Source of the DNA: Gemmatimonadota bacterium | GTDB lineage: Bacteria; Gemmatimonadota; Gemmatimonadetes; Gemmatimonadales; Gemmatimonadaceae | Reading direction: 5' to 3' | NCBI GenBank assembly: GCA_947463135.1 | Contig: CANHTA010000003.1 | Coordinates: forward strand, 1-64,000 | Length of the DNA stretch: 64,000 nt | Part shown: piece after piece, positions 44,235-52,348 of the stretch | Position numbering within the stretch: position 1 is the first letter of the stretch | Layout of the letters: each line of letters begins with the position of its first letter | Translations under genes and position numbers: made by a program | The notes under the pieces: model-generated | What the model saw: the letters and a program-made list of their open reading frames with translations, nothing else | What the model was told of the DNA's origin: nothing | Database searches by the model: none

Positions 44235-46514
44235 TCAGAGACGGTACGCGATCCCCATCTGCACCAGACGCGGCAAGCCGGGTAGCAGGCCGCGCGTGCG
44301 ATCAACGATCACCATGCGATCGGTGAAGTTTTTCACCGCTACCCATGTATTGAACGGCGAGTGTGGGATCGGGACATTGGCGGTCACGTTCCAGAGCGCG
44401 GCGGCGGCGAGTGTGCCCTGCTGGCCATCGGCCACCTGTACGCGTGTGTTGGCAGCGTCACCGAACTGCTCCCCCATCGCCACCATTTCCACGCGCACTT
44501 CGCTGCCGGTGCGGTGTCGTGCGCCCACGGTGGTGGTGAGCGTGTACTCCGGCGCGTAGGGCAAGCGGTTGCCCGTGACCGACTGGCGCGTACGCGTTCC
44601 ATCGGCGTTTGGTGCATCGTACACCTTCCCCACAACGTCGCCGCCTCCGGTGCCGATGTAGCTGAAGCGAGCACCCTCAAAGCGGGCGACCGGGGTATAG
44701 GCGGCCGCGATCTCGGTGAAGAGCTGCACACCCGCAACTCTGCGCGTGGGATCGGCGCGCAGCGACAGCTCCACGCCGCGGTGCAGCGTGCGGCCAGCGC
44801 TGGTGAGGGTGGCGCCCGCTCCGCCGGCCACACTGGCCGGGACGATCTGGTTACTGAAGTCGAGATTGAAGAGCGTGGCCTCCACGCGCAGCGGCCGCGC
44901 GGGTTGCCAGCGCAGCCCCACTTCACTGTTCCAGCTGAGTTCGGCGTCGAGCTCCATCACACCGCCGGTGCTGTTGCTGATGATGTCCTCGGGGCGTGGC
45001 GGCGCGAAGCCGCGGTGGATCCCGGCAAAGGCGGTGAGCCCCTCGCGGAGTGCCACCGTGGCGCCGAGTCCGGGGATGAGCACCTGCATGGAGGTGGCCC
45101 CCCGTATGCCGTCTGGAGCAGTCACCGAGGGACGACGATTGAGGCGCGTAAGCCGGAGCGCCTCGCCGCGTACTCCGCCGCTCAGCGAGAACGCACCCGT
45201 GGCCACGCGGAGCTGGAGATAGGAAGCGAACGCCTCCGTGGTGCGGCGGTTGTCTTCCACAAGCCCCGCATTGACGTTCCCCGCGAGTCCGACGCTGCGC
45301 CCGCGCGGCGTGGACGCGTTCACCTGCAGCCGTTCCTGCTCCTCGTGATGCGCCCGTGCGCCCGCGTCCAGTTCGATCACCGCGCGCGGGCCAACCCACT
45401 GCCAGGTGCCGCGCGGTTCAAGACCAACCACCACATACTCTCGCAGTCGCCCCTCGGCGCCACAGGTAGTAACGAGGTTGGCCATGCCGCCGCAGGCCGG
45501 ATCACTGCGGTCGTTGGGGCGTTGCAGGGAGTTGGAGCTTTGGCGCCACCAGTCGCGCTGAATGCGGTACCCGTAGAGCGTGGTGGTGAGCGCGCGCCGG
45601 TCGCGACGACCCACGCGGTGGGCGATCGCCCCGCCCACACGGGTCATGTCGAAGCCGTCATTGGCGAACGGGTTTTGCCGCGGGTTGGCGGCAAACTCCT
45701 CCTCAGTGAGCCCGGAGTACGTCACCGTGGACTGCTCGCGGTACACATTGCCGCGAAACGAAAGGCTCTGCATGTGGCTCAGCGGCACGAGCAGCTTCAC
45801 CGAGGCATCGTCCACCACCGACGACGTGTTGGCCCGGGCCCCGTCCCCGCTGCGCCGGATGTAGTCGGCCAGCACACCGGTGCCACCGGCCTCCCCGAAG
45901 GTGCCGCCCGCCTTGGCATGCACGTTGGTGAAGGCGCGCGAACCGCCGGCCACCGAGATACCTGCGGTGGGACTCCGCGGGATGGACGGCGTGAGATAGT
46001 TGATCACGCCACCGATGGTCTGGGGCCCATAGAGAATCTGTCCGGCGCCCTTGAGCACCTCGATGGACTCCATGCGCTCGATGGGCGGATGGTAATACGC
46101 GGCGTTGTCACCATAGGGGGCAATGGTGAACGGGACCCCGTCCTCAAGCAGCAACACCTTTGAAGAGCGCGTGGGGTTGAGCCCGCGCACGCCGATGTTG
46201 GGCCGGAGGCCAAACCCTTCCTCGTCGCGGACCACCAGGCCGGCCACTTTGCGGAGTGCCTCGTTGGTGCTGAAGACACGGCTGGCCTTGAGCTGCGCGG
46301 CGTCAACCCGGTCAACGGAGCCGGGGATGCGCGCTAAGCGATCCGGCGTACCCACCACCGACACCCCGGGGAGCTGGAGCGTATCCGCAGCGCCGCGGCG
46401 GGGGCGCTGGGCGTCCTGCGCACCGGCGGAGGCGCTCAAGGAATGGTTAGCCGCGGCGAGAACGAGCCAAAGCGACCGGCGGTAGATAAGAACTCGACGA
46501 GACACGCGACGCAC
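44235..46514 (-). CDS. TonB-dependent receptor, probable iron/siderophore uptake
   Basis: About 759 residues from GTG 46514, giving the leader RRVSRRVLIYRRSLWLVLAAANHSLSASAGAQ. The track start at 46556 would place a Fur-box-like sequence inside the coding region, so a downstream GTG (46514 or 46505) is favoured. The TonB box-like segment lies near LQLPGVSVVG, the plug shows RKVAGLVVRDEEGFGLRPNIGVRGLNPTRS and VLKGAGQILYGPQTIGGVINYLTP, and the barrel ends with LVQMGIAYRL. The plug pattern resembles FecA-type receptors. With the inverted repeat upstream this suggests iron-regulated ferric-chelate uptake; the ligand is unknown. Confidence 0.87.
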   Translation of the reverse strand: MRRVSRRVLIYRRSLWLVLAAANHSLSASAGAQDAQRPRRGAADTLQLPGVSVVGTPDRLARIPGSVDRVDAAQLKASRVFSTNEALRKVAGLVVRDEEGFGLRPNIGVRGLNPTRSSKVLLLEDGVPFTIAPYGDNAAYYHPPIERMESIEVLKGAGQILYGPQTIGGVINYLTPSIPRSPTAGISVAGGSRAFTNVHAKAGGTFGEAGGTGVLADYIRRSGDGARANTSSVVDDASVKLLVPLSHMQSLSFRGNVYREQSTVTYSGLTEEEFAANPRQNPFANDGFDMTRVGGAIAHRVGRRDRRALTTTLYGYRIQRDWWRQSSNSLQRPNDRSDPACGGMANLVTTCGAEGRLREYVVVGLEPRGTWQWVGPRAVIELDAGARAHHEEQERLQVNASTPRGRSVGLAGNVNAGLVEDNRRTTEAFASYLQLRVATGAFSLSGGVRGEALRLTRLNRRPSVTAPDGIRGATSMQVLIPGLGATVALREGLTAFAGIHRGFAPPRPEDIISNSTGGVMELDAELSWNSEVGLRWQPARPLRVEATLFNLDFSNQIVPASVAGGAGATLTSAGRTLHRGVELSLRADPTRRVAGVQLFTEIAAAYTPVARFEGARFSYIGTGGGDVVGKVYDAPNADGTRTRQSVTGNRLPYAPEYTLTTTVGARHRTGSEVRVEMVAMGEQFGDAANTRVQVADGQQGTLAAAALWNVTANVPIPHSPFNTWVAVKNFTDRMVIVDRTRGLLPGLPRLVQMGIAYRL

Positions 46515-46533
46515 AGCAGAGGGTGAGGCTAGA

Positions 46534-46548
46534 TGAGAATAATTCTCA
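46534..46548 (-). promoter_or_regulatory. Fur-box-like inverted repeat upstream of the iron-type TonB receptor
   Basis: TGAGAAT-A-ATTCTCA is a perfect 7-1-7 inverted repeat, the symmetry of Fur operators, in an AT-rich patch 20 bp upstream of the GTG at 46514. The minus strand also carries TTGATT about 20 bp further upstream as a possible -35. Binding by Fur would repress the receptor in iron-replete cells. Confidence 0.65.
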
Positions 46549-46595
46549 AAAGCCATATACCCAAATCAATTTATCGGGTTTATCGCTGTCAAGGG
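46547..46595. repeat. Diverged direct repeat, copy 1
   Basis: A 49-bp segment that aligns without gaps to 46868-46916 with about three quarters identity, including a shared 12-bp core TTTATCGGGTTT. In this copy the left arm of the hairpin seen in copy 2 is degenerate (AAATCAA instead of AAACCCG). Confidence 0.6.
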
Positions 46596-46705
46596 TTGGA
46601 CGGGCGACGCTCGCGCGCTGTTGGACAGGGAGGGATTACGGGCAATCTTTCCAAGCACGCGCCCTACGACGCGATCCGCTCCACATTCCCCGACCTCAAG
46701 ACCAC

Positions 46706-46855
46706 GTGGCGAAGAAGCCGAATTACGAATTCGAGAAGCGAAAAAAAGAGCAGGAACGCAAGGCGAAACAGGCGGCGAAGCTCGAACAGCGCGAGGAAGC
46801 CGCGCGTCAGCGCGCTGAAGACATTGCCAACGGGCTGGTCCCGGCCGAGGAGTAA
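46706..46855 (+). CDS. Small highly charged coiled-coil protein
   Basis: A 49-residue protein beginning at GTG 46706 (AKKPNYEFEKRKKEQERK), almost entirely Lys/Glu/Arg/Gln/Ala with heptad-like spacing through KAKQAAKLEQREEAARQR and a less charged end, DIANGLVPAEE. The track gives a 110-residue frame starting inside the TonB receptor promoter; the upstream 61 codons look non-coding. Short charged proteins of this kind occur as stand-alone genes in many bacteria without a known role. It lies between two diverged direct repeats. Confidence 0.6.
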   Translation: MAKKPNYEFEKRKKEQERKAKQAAKLEQREEAARQRAEDIANGLVPAEE

Positions 46856-46867
46856 ACGATTGCTTTT

Positions 46868-46916
46868 CGAAAGCCGTAGCCCCAAACCCGTTTATCGGGT
46901 TTGAGGCGGTAACGGG
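46868..46916. repeat. Diverged direct repeat, copy 2, containing a terminator-like hairpin
   Basis: The partner of the 46547-46595 repeat, offset by exactly 321 bp. It contains AAACCCG-TTTAT-CGGGTTT (46884-46902), a perfect stem that spans the stop codon of the minus-strand TspO-like gene and lies after the small charged gene, so it can terminate both. Confidence 0.65.
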
Positions 46917-47677
46917 CCGAGCCGCCCCCGCCGGACTCCCGCGCCCCACGCCATCATCCCCAGCACGATGCCGGCGGGGACCAACCACGTCGTGGCGATG
47001 ACAATGTCCGGCACCGCCGTGTACCGCGCACCAATGCCGCGCAGCGCCCACGCCACCACGAACGGGAACAGCCAGTTCCCGCGGCCGTACGCCATGACCA
47101 CCCCGAGTAGCGTGGCCACCCCCATCATGGCCACCGCCCACGTCGACTCGGCAATCCCGAAGCCCGCAAACCCCACCACGTGAGCGAACTGGAAGCTGTT
47201 CGCAATCACGGCCACCGAAATCCACGCCAAGTACAGGTCGTGGGGCCACACGGCCAGCGCGCGCAGCATCGGCGACACCGCCCCCCCGCGCAGACGCTCC
47301 CCCACGTGCACGAGTACCCACAGAAACAGCAGCATCACCACCAGCGCCACCGCAAATAGCGAGAAGGAGAACAGCGTAATCCACGCTACGTTCAGCACCC
47401 CGCACGCCACCCACCACGGTCCCAGTCGCTCCACCGCCGTGCGCCCTGCCTCGCTTGGCACCAGCTGCAGCAGCATACAGGCCACCAACCCCGCGTAAAT
47501 CAGGCTCCAGATGCCGAACACGTAGTTGGCGGGCAAGAACAGCGATGGAAAGCGGTTCGCGAGCACGCCGATGGAGTCGCCACTCATGGCACCCGTGGCG
47601 GCTGCCCCATTAAGGGCCACCACCACCAGCAGCATGAGCGCATTCAGGGCGCGCCAGCGGGGCACGGAAACGGGCAT
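46892..47677 (-). CDS. TspO-related tryptophan-rich membrane protein (long form)
   Basis: About 261 residues with roughly eight membrane helices. The N-terminal part (RWRALNALMLLVVVALNGAAATGAM, then RFPSLFLPANYVFGIWSLIYAGL) matches the long tryptophan-rich sensory protein branch, in which a TspO-like five-helix core is extended at the C-terminus. The ATG at 47677 starts just before the first helix; the track frame adds 66 residues without helix character. Ligand and role are not known for this branch. Its stop codon falls in the loop-proximal part of the terminator hairpin at 46884-46902. Confidence 0.75.
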   Translation of the reverse strand: MPVSVPRWRALNALMLLVVVALNGAAATGAMSGDSIGVLANRFPSLFLPANYVFGIWSLIYAGLVACMLLQLVPSEAGRTAVERLGPWWVACGVLNVAWITLFSFSLFAVALVVMLLFLWVLVHVGERLRGGAVSPMLRALAVWPHDLYLAWISVAVIANSFQFAHVVGFAGFGIAESTWAVAMMGVATLLGVVMAYGRGNWLFPFVVAWALRGIGARYTAVPDIVIATTWLVPAGIVLGMMAWGAGVRRGRLGPLPPQTR

Positions 47678-48007
47678 AACGAGCGGGATAACGAGGGACG
47701 GTGACGAATCGCGAGGCACACCGGCGGTAATGTGGTCCAGCCGGTCACGGCGCGCCATCACGTTTGTGGAGTACCGGACGGCGATGGTTTTGTGTGGCGC
47801 GGCGTGCCGGAATGGTTGACACGAAAATGAGGCGCCGACCCCTTCAAGGAGCGGTTCGTCACCCACGAGGCTCAATGGGGCCTCCGGTCACGTATCCCCG
47901 CATTGTCATACGTCTCATGCAACTTGCCTGATACAGTCCAGCACGGCCTACACGCTTTCAGCCCCTGCCTTCTACGGCGGTCGATCACCACCCCACCACT
48001 CCAGCCC
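47678..48007. other. Intergenic region between divergent TspO-like and NUDIX genes
   Basis: About 330 bp that should hold both promoters. No convincing -35/-10 pair or strong dyad is seen. A TTGACA occurs on the plus strand near 47815 without a matching -10. If the TspO-like gene starts at the upstream ATG (47758) the gap shortens to about 250 bp. Confidence 0.5.
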
Positions 48008-49189
48008 ATGTGGATCTTCACCTCCTTCGGCTTCTTCAGCATCGTCCGCAAGACGGACGGTTCACAGCTGACCATCCGCAGCCGCACGCACGGGGACCTG
48101 GTGCGTCTTAAGCGCCACTATCTCGCGGAGGCGGGCGAGCCCGAGTGTGATACCGGCACGGACTATCCGTGGCGATTGCGTTGCGAAGAGGACGCCTTGG
48201 CCCGCGCCATGCCCCGGATCATCGCTGATGTCACCTATGCGAATTTCAAGCATGAGGTGTCGCAGACGACCGGGCCCGCGCGAGCGAAGCGATACGAAAA
48301 GGTGTGGAGTGCGTTGCATGGCATGCCCGAAGACATGCCGGAAGCGGGACTCACCGACTGGGATCTGCTGCCGTGGCAGAAGCCCGACTCGAGCGGAAAG
48401 TCACCCGCGTACGGCGGGGTGATCGTTGACTCGCGAGGTCGCGTGCTCTTGCGCGAGGTCGCTGGCCATTTTGACGGCTATCATTGGAGTTTCGCCAAGG
48501 GCCGACCAGACCCGGGTGAGTCCCCCTGCGAGACGGCACTCCGCGAGGTGCGTGAAGAAACGGGGGTCGACGCGACCGTGCTGTTGCCACTCCCCGGCAC
48601 CTTCGGTGGCGGCACGACACGCAATCACTATTTCCTCATGACGGCAGATCCTCAGTCCGTTCGCGAGGACTTCTCCAGTTCAGAGACGAGCGGCCTGCGT
48701 TGGGCCACTCGTACCGAGGCACAGCAGCTCATCGGGCAGACCGTCAATGCGGTGGGCCGGACGCGCGATCTCGCCGTCCTGCAGGCGACCATGGACTTGC
48801 TGGGGGACCAGTCAGCCGATGCCTGGCCATTGGCCCGCCGAACCGACTGGAAGACGCGCCCATTTCCCGCGAAGCGCACGGCGCTCGAGTACCAGCGGAC
48901 GTTCTCACCGGCGGAAATGGGTCGTCTACTGCGCGGGTACATTCCGCAGGACATGGACACCAAGTGGTTTGTCTATCTCGAAGATGGCGCACTGCACTGG
49001 CACCACAGCTGGACCGGGATCGCCGTCTTCCGACTCCATGTTCGTCCTGCGCAGGCGATGGCGGGACACTGGGAGGTGCAGTCGGTTGAGGTGAATCGGC
49101 ATTCCGGTCAGCGCCCTCACGCCCGCACCGACGAGGATCTCTCCCTGCTGCGTTTGGCCATCGAAGGCCTCCTGCTAGCGGAGCCGTAG
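48008..49189 (+). CDS. Three-domain NUDIX hydrolase fusion
   Basis: About 393 residues in three parts. Residues 1-115 (MWIFTSFGFFSIVRKTDG ... DYPWRLRCEEDALARAMPRI ... YEKVWSALHGM) match a small conserved domain that exists elsewhere as a stand-alone protein of similar length. Residues about 130-265 are a NUDIX domain with the box around GRPDPGESPCETALREVREETG, which includes the REVREETG metal-binding helix. The last about 110 residues (RTFSPAEMGRLLRGYIP, DTKWFVYLEDGALHWHHSW) form a third module that I recognise only as a conserved domain of unknown function. Start 48008 is chosen at the first domain. Substrate unknown; the combination suggests a single nucleotide- or NAD-related processing activity. 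Confidence 0.75.
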   Translation: MWIFTSFGFFSIVRKTDGSQLTIRSRTHGDLVRLKRHYLAEAGEPECDTGTDYPWRLRCEEDALARAMPRIIADVTYANFKHEVSQTTGPARAKRYEKVWSALHGMPEDMPEAGLTDWDLLPWQKPDSSGKSPAYGGVIVDSRGRVLLREVAGHFDGYHWSFAKGRPDPGESPCETALREVREETGVDATVLLPLPGTFGGGTTRNHYFLMTADPQSVREDFSSSETSGLRWATRTEAQQLIGQTVNAVGRTRDLAVLQATMDLLGDQSADAWPLARRTDWKTRPFPAKRTALEYQRTFSPAEMGRLLRGYIPQDMDTKWFVYLEDGALHWHHSWTGIAVFRLHVRPAQAMAGHWEVQSVEVNRHSGQRPHARTDEDLSLLRLAIEGLLLAEP

Positions 49190-49387
49190 ATTGCCCATCC
49201 CGTCGCTGGCGCAGGACCTCGGTTGGACGACACGAGACATGGTTCGGAATACGGCTGGAGCTCTGGCGATCCGCTGCAACGCCACCGGTGGCACCCACTG
49301 CACCAACTCAACCAGCAGAGGGGGACCACTCCGGCGAGACCGTCTCAAACACATTCCCGTCGCGCGAGTGGCTATTGAGTGCCTACA

Positions 49388-49427
49388 ACGAGAAACCCGC
49401 CATCACGTTTGTGATGACGGGTCTCGT
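49388..49427 (-). terminator. Strong hairpin downstream of tRNA-Pro
   Basis: ACGAGA/TCTCGT, ACCCG/CGGGT and CATCAC/GTGATG pair with single-base interruptions around GTTT, forming an almost complete 18-bp stem 20 bp past the tRNA 3' end on the minus strand. Confidence 0.65.
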
Positions 49428-49446
49428 AAGTCGTTGCGACGTATAG

Positions 49447-49520
49447 TCGGGATGACAGGATTCGAACCTGCGACCCCCTGAACCCCATTCAGGTGCGCTA
49501 CCGGGCTGCGCCACATCCCG
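49447..49520 (-). tRNA. tRNA-Pro (anticodon GGG)
   Basis: The minus strand reads CGGGATG at the 5' end and CATCCCG plus discriminator A at the 3' end. It has a D arm (GCGCAGCCCGGTAGCGC), an anticodon stem CCTGA/TCAGG with loop ATGGGGT (T33 then GGG), and a T arm with GGTTCGAATCC. CCA is not encoded. It reads CCC/CCU codons. Confidence 0.95.
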
Positions 49521-49675
49521 TCGACGCCGTCCCTCGCGCCGATCAGACTGAAGAACGTAACCGCACCGCACGGGATGGGCCAGTGCCTCACCGCCGGTTT
49601 CCGGAAATTCGAACGCATAGCCGCAGGATTGCGTAGCCCTGCAGCCACTCTCTGTTCGCCTTTGCTGAGTCCTGC

Positions 49676-52336
49676 GTGATCCGTTCTGTTCGCTGCGCCT
49701 GCCCCTCCCCGTCTGCCCTGTTGGTTGCCGCCCTGCTGAGCAGCGCCTCCGGCGCGTTCGCGCCGCGACCGGCGTTGGCCCAACCCTCCCCCAAGGTTGC
49801 CCGCGCTGTGCGCGTTACGCGCGCCCCCCGTATTGACGGCCGCCTGGATGACGACAGCTGGGCGCAGCTCGCCCCCATCACGGACTTCGTGCAGCGCCAA
49901 CCCAGCGAGGGACAGGCCCCAACGGAAGCCACCGAGGTGTACATCGCCTACGACAACGAGGCGCTCTACGTGGCCGCCCGCATGCGACGCCGCAACATCA
50001 AGGATCTCGCCCGCGCCGTGACCCGCCGCGACGGGTTCGGCAACACCGAGCGCTTCACCATCACCTTCGACCCGCAGATGGACCGCCGCACCGCCGTGGG
50101 CTTCGGCGTGTCCGTGGCCGGCGTCCGCTCCGACTTCCGACACACACAAGACGACGACATGCGCGGGCGCGAAAGTCAGTTCGACCCGGTGTGGACCGCA
50201 GCCACCCACGATGACGCCAGCGGCTGGACGGCCGAGCTGCGGATCCCCTTTTCCCAGCTGCGCTTTCCGAAGGCGGATCGGCAGCGCTGGGGGATGCAGA
50301 TTGACCGGTGGATGCCCGATAAAAACGAGGACATCCAATGGGCCATGGTCCCGCCGCGCGAAACCGGCTACGTGTCCCGCTTCGGCACGCTGGAAGGGCT
50401 CGATGGCGTCTCGCCCACCCGCCCCGTGGAGTTTTTGCCGTACATGGCTGGCGATGCCACCCGACGCGGCGTCACGTCGGCCACCAATCCCCTCAACCGC
50501 CCGCTATCAGCCCGGATGGGGATGGACGCCAAGGCCGCGGTTGGCTCCAGCCTTACACTGGACGCCACGGTGAACCCCGATTTCGGGCAGGTCGAAGCCG
50601 ATCCCGCGGAAGTGAACCTCAGCGCCTTCGAAACCTTCTTCGACGAACGACGCCCGTTCTTTACCGAAGGGAGTGAGATGGTGCGCGGGAATGGCGCACA
50701 GTACTTCTATCCCCGCCGCATCGGTGCCCCTCCGCACGGTTCGGCCTCGGGCGATTTCGTGGATGTCCCGCGCAGCAGCACCATTCTCGGCGCGGCCAAG
50801 CTCACCGGGCGCCTGCCCAGCCGTCTGTCAATTGGCGCGGTCACCGCGGTCACGGCAGCAGAACATGCGCGCGTCCTCACCAACAGCACGGGCGTCACCA
50901 GTCAGGTGCCGGTAGAGCCACGATCGAGCTACGGCATCCTGCGGCTCCAGCAGGAAATCGGGCGCCAAGCCTCCACCATTGGCGCGTCGTTCAGCACCGT
51001 GCAGCGGAACGTGAGCGGGCAGCCCTCACTGGCCGGGCTCTTAACGCGCGAGAGCTACTTCGGCGGCGCCGATTGGCGCATCCGCTTTCAGCAGGGCAAA
51101 TACGCCATCAGCGGATTCGTGGCGGGCACCTACGTGGCGGGCGATACGGCCTCCATCCGCCGACTGCAAACCGCCAACTCGCGACTCTTTCAGCGTCCCG
51201 ATCGCCGCGAGGTGCAGTTTGACCCGCTCAAAACCGCGTTGTCCGGCTACTCCGCGCAGCTGCGCGCCGACAAGGATGCGGGGCGCCATGTGTTGTGGGG
51301 CGCCGAGGTGAAGCTGGAATCCCCGGGCTTCGAGCTGAATGACCTCGGCCGGCTCCAGTCAACCGACGACATTGAGTACAACGCGGACCTGCAGATCCGG
51401 GAAACCACACCCGGCCGTTTTCTGCAAAACTGGCGACTGGGCTTTGAGACGCGCGGGGCGTGGAACTTCGAGGGCGCGCACCAGCTCAACACGTGGACCC
51501 AGAACAGCAGTGCCACGTTGAAGAACTTCTGGAATCTCAACGTGCGCTCCACCATTGCGCTGGCCACCGTGGACGACGCGGTAACGCGCGGCGGGCCGTA
51601 CATGGGGCTGCCGCGCGATTTCCGTCAGGAATTCCGCATCAACAATCCGTTCGGGGCGCGCACGGGATGGCGCGTGAATGGTGGCTACAGTGTGGATGAA
51701 TTCGGCGCATGGCGTCGCAATGTGTCGGGACAGATCACGCTGCGTCCCTCACCGCGGGTGTCGGTGTCCGCCGAACCCACGTTGCAGTCGGGCACCGAAC
51801 CACGGCAATACGTGACGCGGGTGCCAGGGGGTACGCGCACCTACGGCAACCGCTACCTGTTTGCCTTCATCGACCGCACCACGATCTCCACGCGGTTCCG
51901 CGCGAACTACGCTTTTTCGCCGAATCTGTCGTTGGAGGCGTACGCCGAGCCCTTTGTGGCCAGCGGCCGCTATTCGCGATTGGGGGAACTGTCAGCGCCG
52001 CGCAGTCGACAGCTGCGGGAGTATGGCACCGACGGCACCACTATTACCGCCGATTCCGTGGGCACGCTCACCATCACCGATGGCGCAAGCACCTTTACCG
52101 TTGGCAATCGTGACTTCAACGTGCTCTCGTTCCGCTCCAACATGGTGATGCGGTGGGAGTGGGTGCCGGGGAGTACGCTGTTCGTGGTGTGGCAACAGAA
52201 CCGTCGTGCGGCCGATGCGTTCGGAGATCCGGCACGGACGCGCGATTTGTTGCGCACCACGCGCGCGAGCGGCGACAACTTTCTCGCGGTGAAGGTGAGC
52301 TACTGGCTTCCGGTGCGTCTGGGTGGCCGCGGCTGA
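49676..52336 (+). CDS. DUF5916 family protein with N-terminal CBM9-like domain (second copy)
   Basis: About 886 residues starting with GTG at 49676, with a signal peptide (ALLVAALLSSASGAFAPRPALAQ). The N-terminal domain has RIDGRLDDDSWAQLAPITDF and TEVYIAYDNEALYVAARM, the CBM9-like pattern. It is followed by the family block NPDFGQVEADPAEVNLSAFETFFDERRPFF and then a long array of amphipathic strands that likely form an outer-membrane barrel. It is a clear paralogue of the protein at 20.9 kb but with a complete signal peptide. Function unknown; surface glycan or peptide binding is inference. It stands alone between tRNA-Pro and the convergent ppk2 operon. Confidence 0.85.
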   Translation: MIRSVRCACPSPSALLVAALLSSASGAFAPRPALAQPSPKVARAVRVTRAPRIDGRLDDDSWAQLAPITDFVQRQPSEGQAPTEATEVYIAYDNEALYVAARMRRRNIKDLARAVTRRDGFGNTERFTITFDPQMDRRTAVGFGVSVAGVRSDFRHTQDDDMRGRESQFDPVWTAATHDDASGWTAELRIPFSQLRFPKADRQRWGMQIDRWMPDKNEDIQWAMVPPRETGYVSRFGTLEGLDGVSPTRPVEFLPYMAGDATRRGVTSATNPLNRPLSARMGMDAKAAVGSSLTLDATVNPDFGQVEADPAEVNLSAFETFFDERRPFFTEGSEMVRGNGAQYFYPRRIGAPPHGSASGDFVDVPRSSTILGAAKLTGRLPSRLSIGAVTAVTAAEHARVLTNSTGVTSQVPVEPRSSYGILRLQQEIGRQASTIGASFSTVQRNVSGQPSLAGLLTRESYFGGADWRIRFQQGKYAISGFVAGTYVAGDTASIRRLQTANSRLFQRPDRREVQFDPLKTALSGYSAQLRADKDAGRHVLWGAEVKLESPGFELNDLGRLQSTDDIEYNADLQIRETTPGRFLQNWRLGFETRGAWNFEGAHQLNTWTQNSSATLKNFWNLNVRSTIALATVDDAVTRGGPYMGLPRDFRQEFRINNPFGARTGWRVNGGYSVDEFGAWRRNVSGQITLRPSPRVSVSAEPTLQSGTEPRQYVTRVPGGTRTYGNRYLFAFIDRTTISTRFRANYAFSPNLSLEAYAEPFVASGRYSRLGELSAPRSRQLREYGTDGTTITADSVGTLTITDGASTFTVGNRDFNVLSFRSNMVMRWEWVPGSTLFVVWQQNRRAADAFGDPARTRDLLRTTRASGDNFLAVKVSYWLPVRLGGRG

Positions 52337-52348
52337 GTTGGCCCGTGC

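Noticed and set aside
44361-46163. 600-residue plus-strand ORF opposite the iron-type TonB receptor
   Set aside because: Antisense shadow with no domain; the receptor plug and barrel motifs are clear on the minus strand.
49191-49481. 96-residue plus-strand ORF ending in MTGFEPATP
   Set aside because: The end of this frame is the reverse of tRNA-Pro; this peptide is a familiar artefact of translating tRNA genes on the wrong strand.
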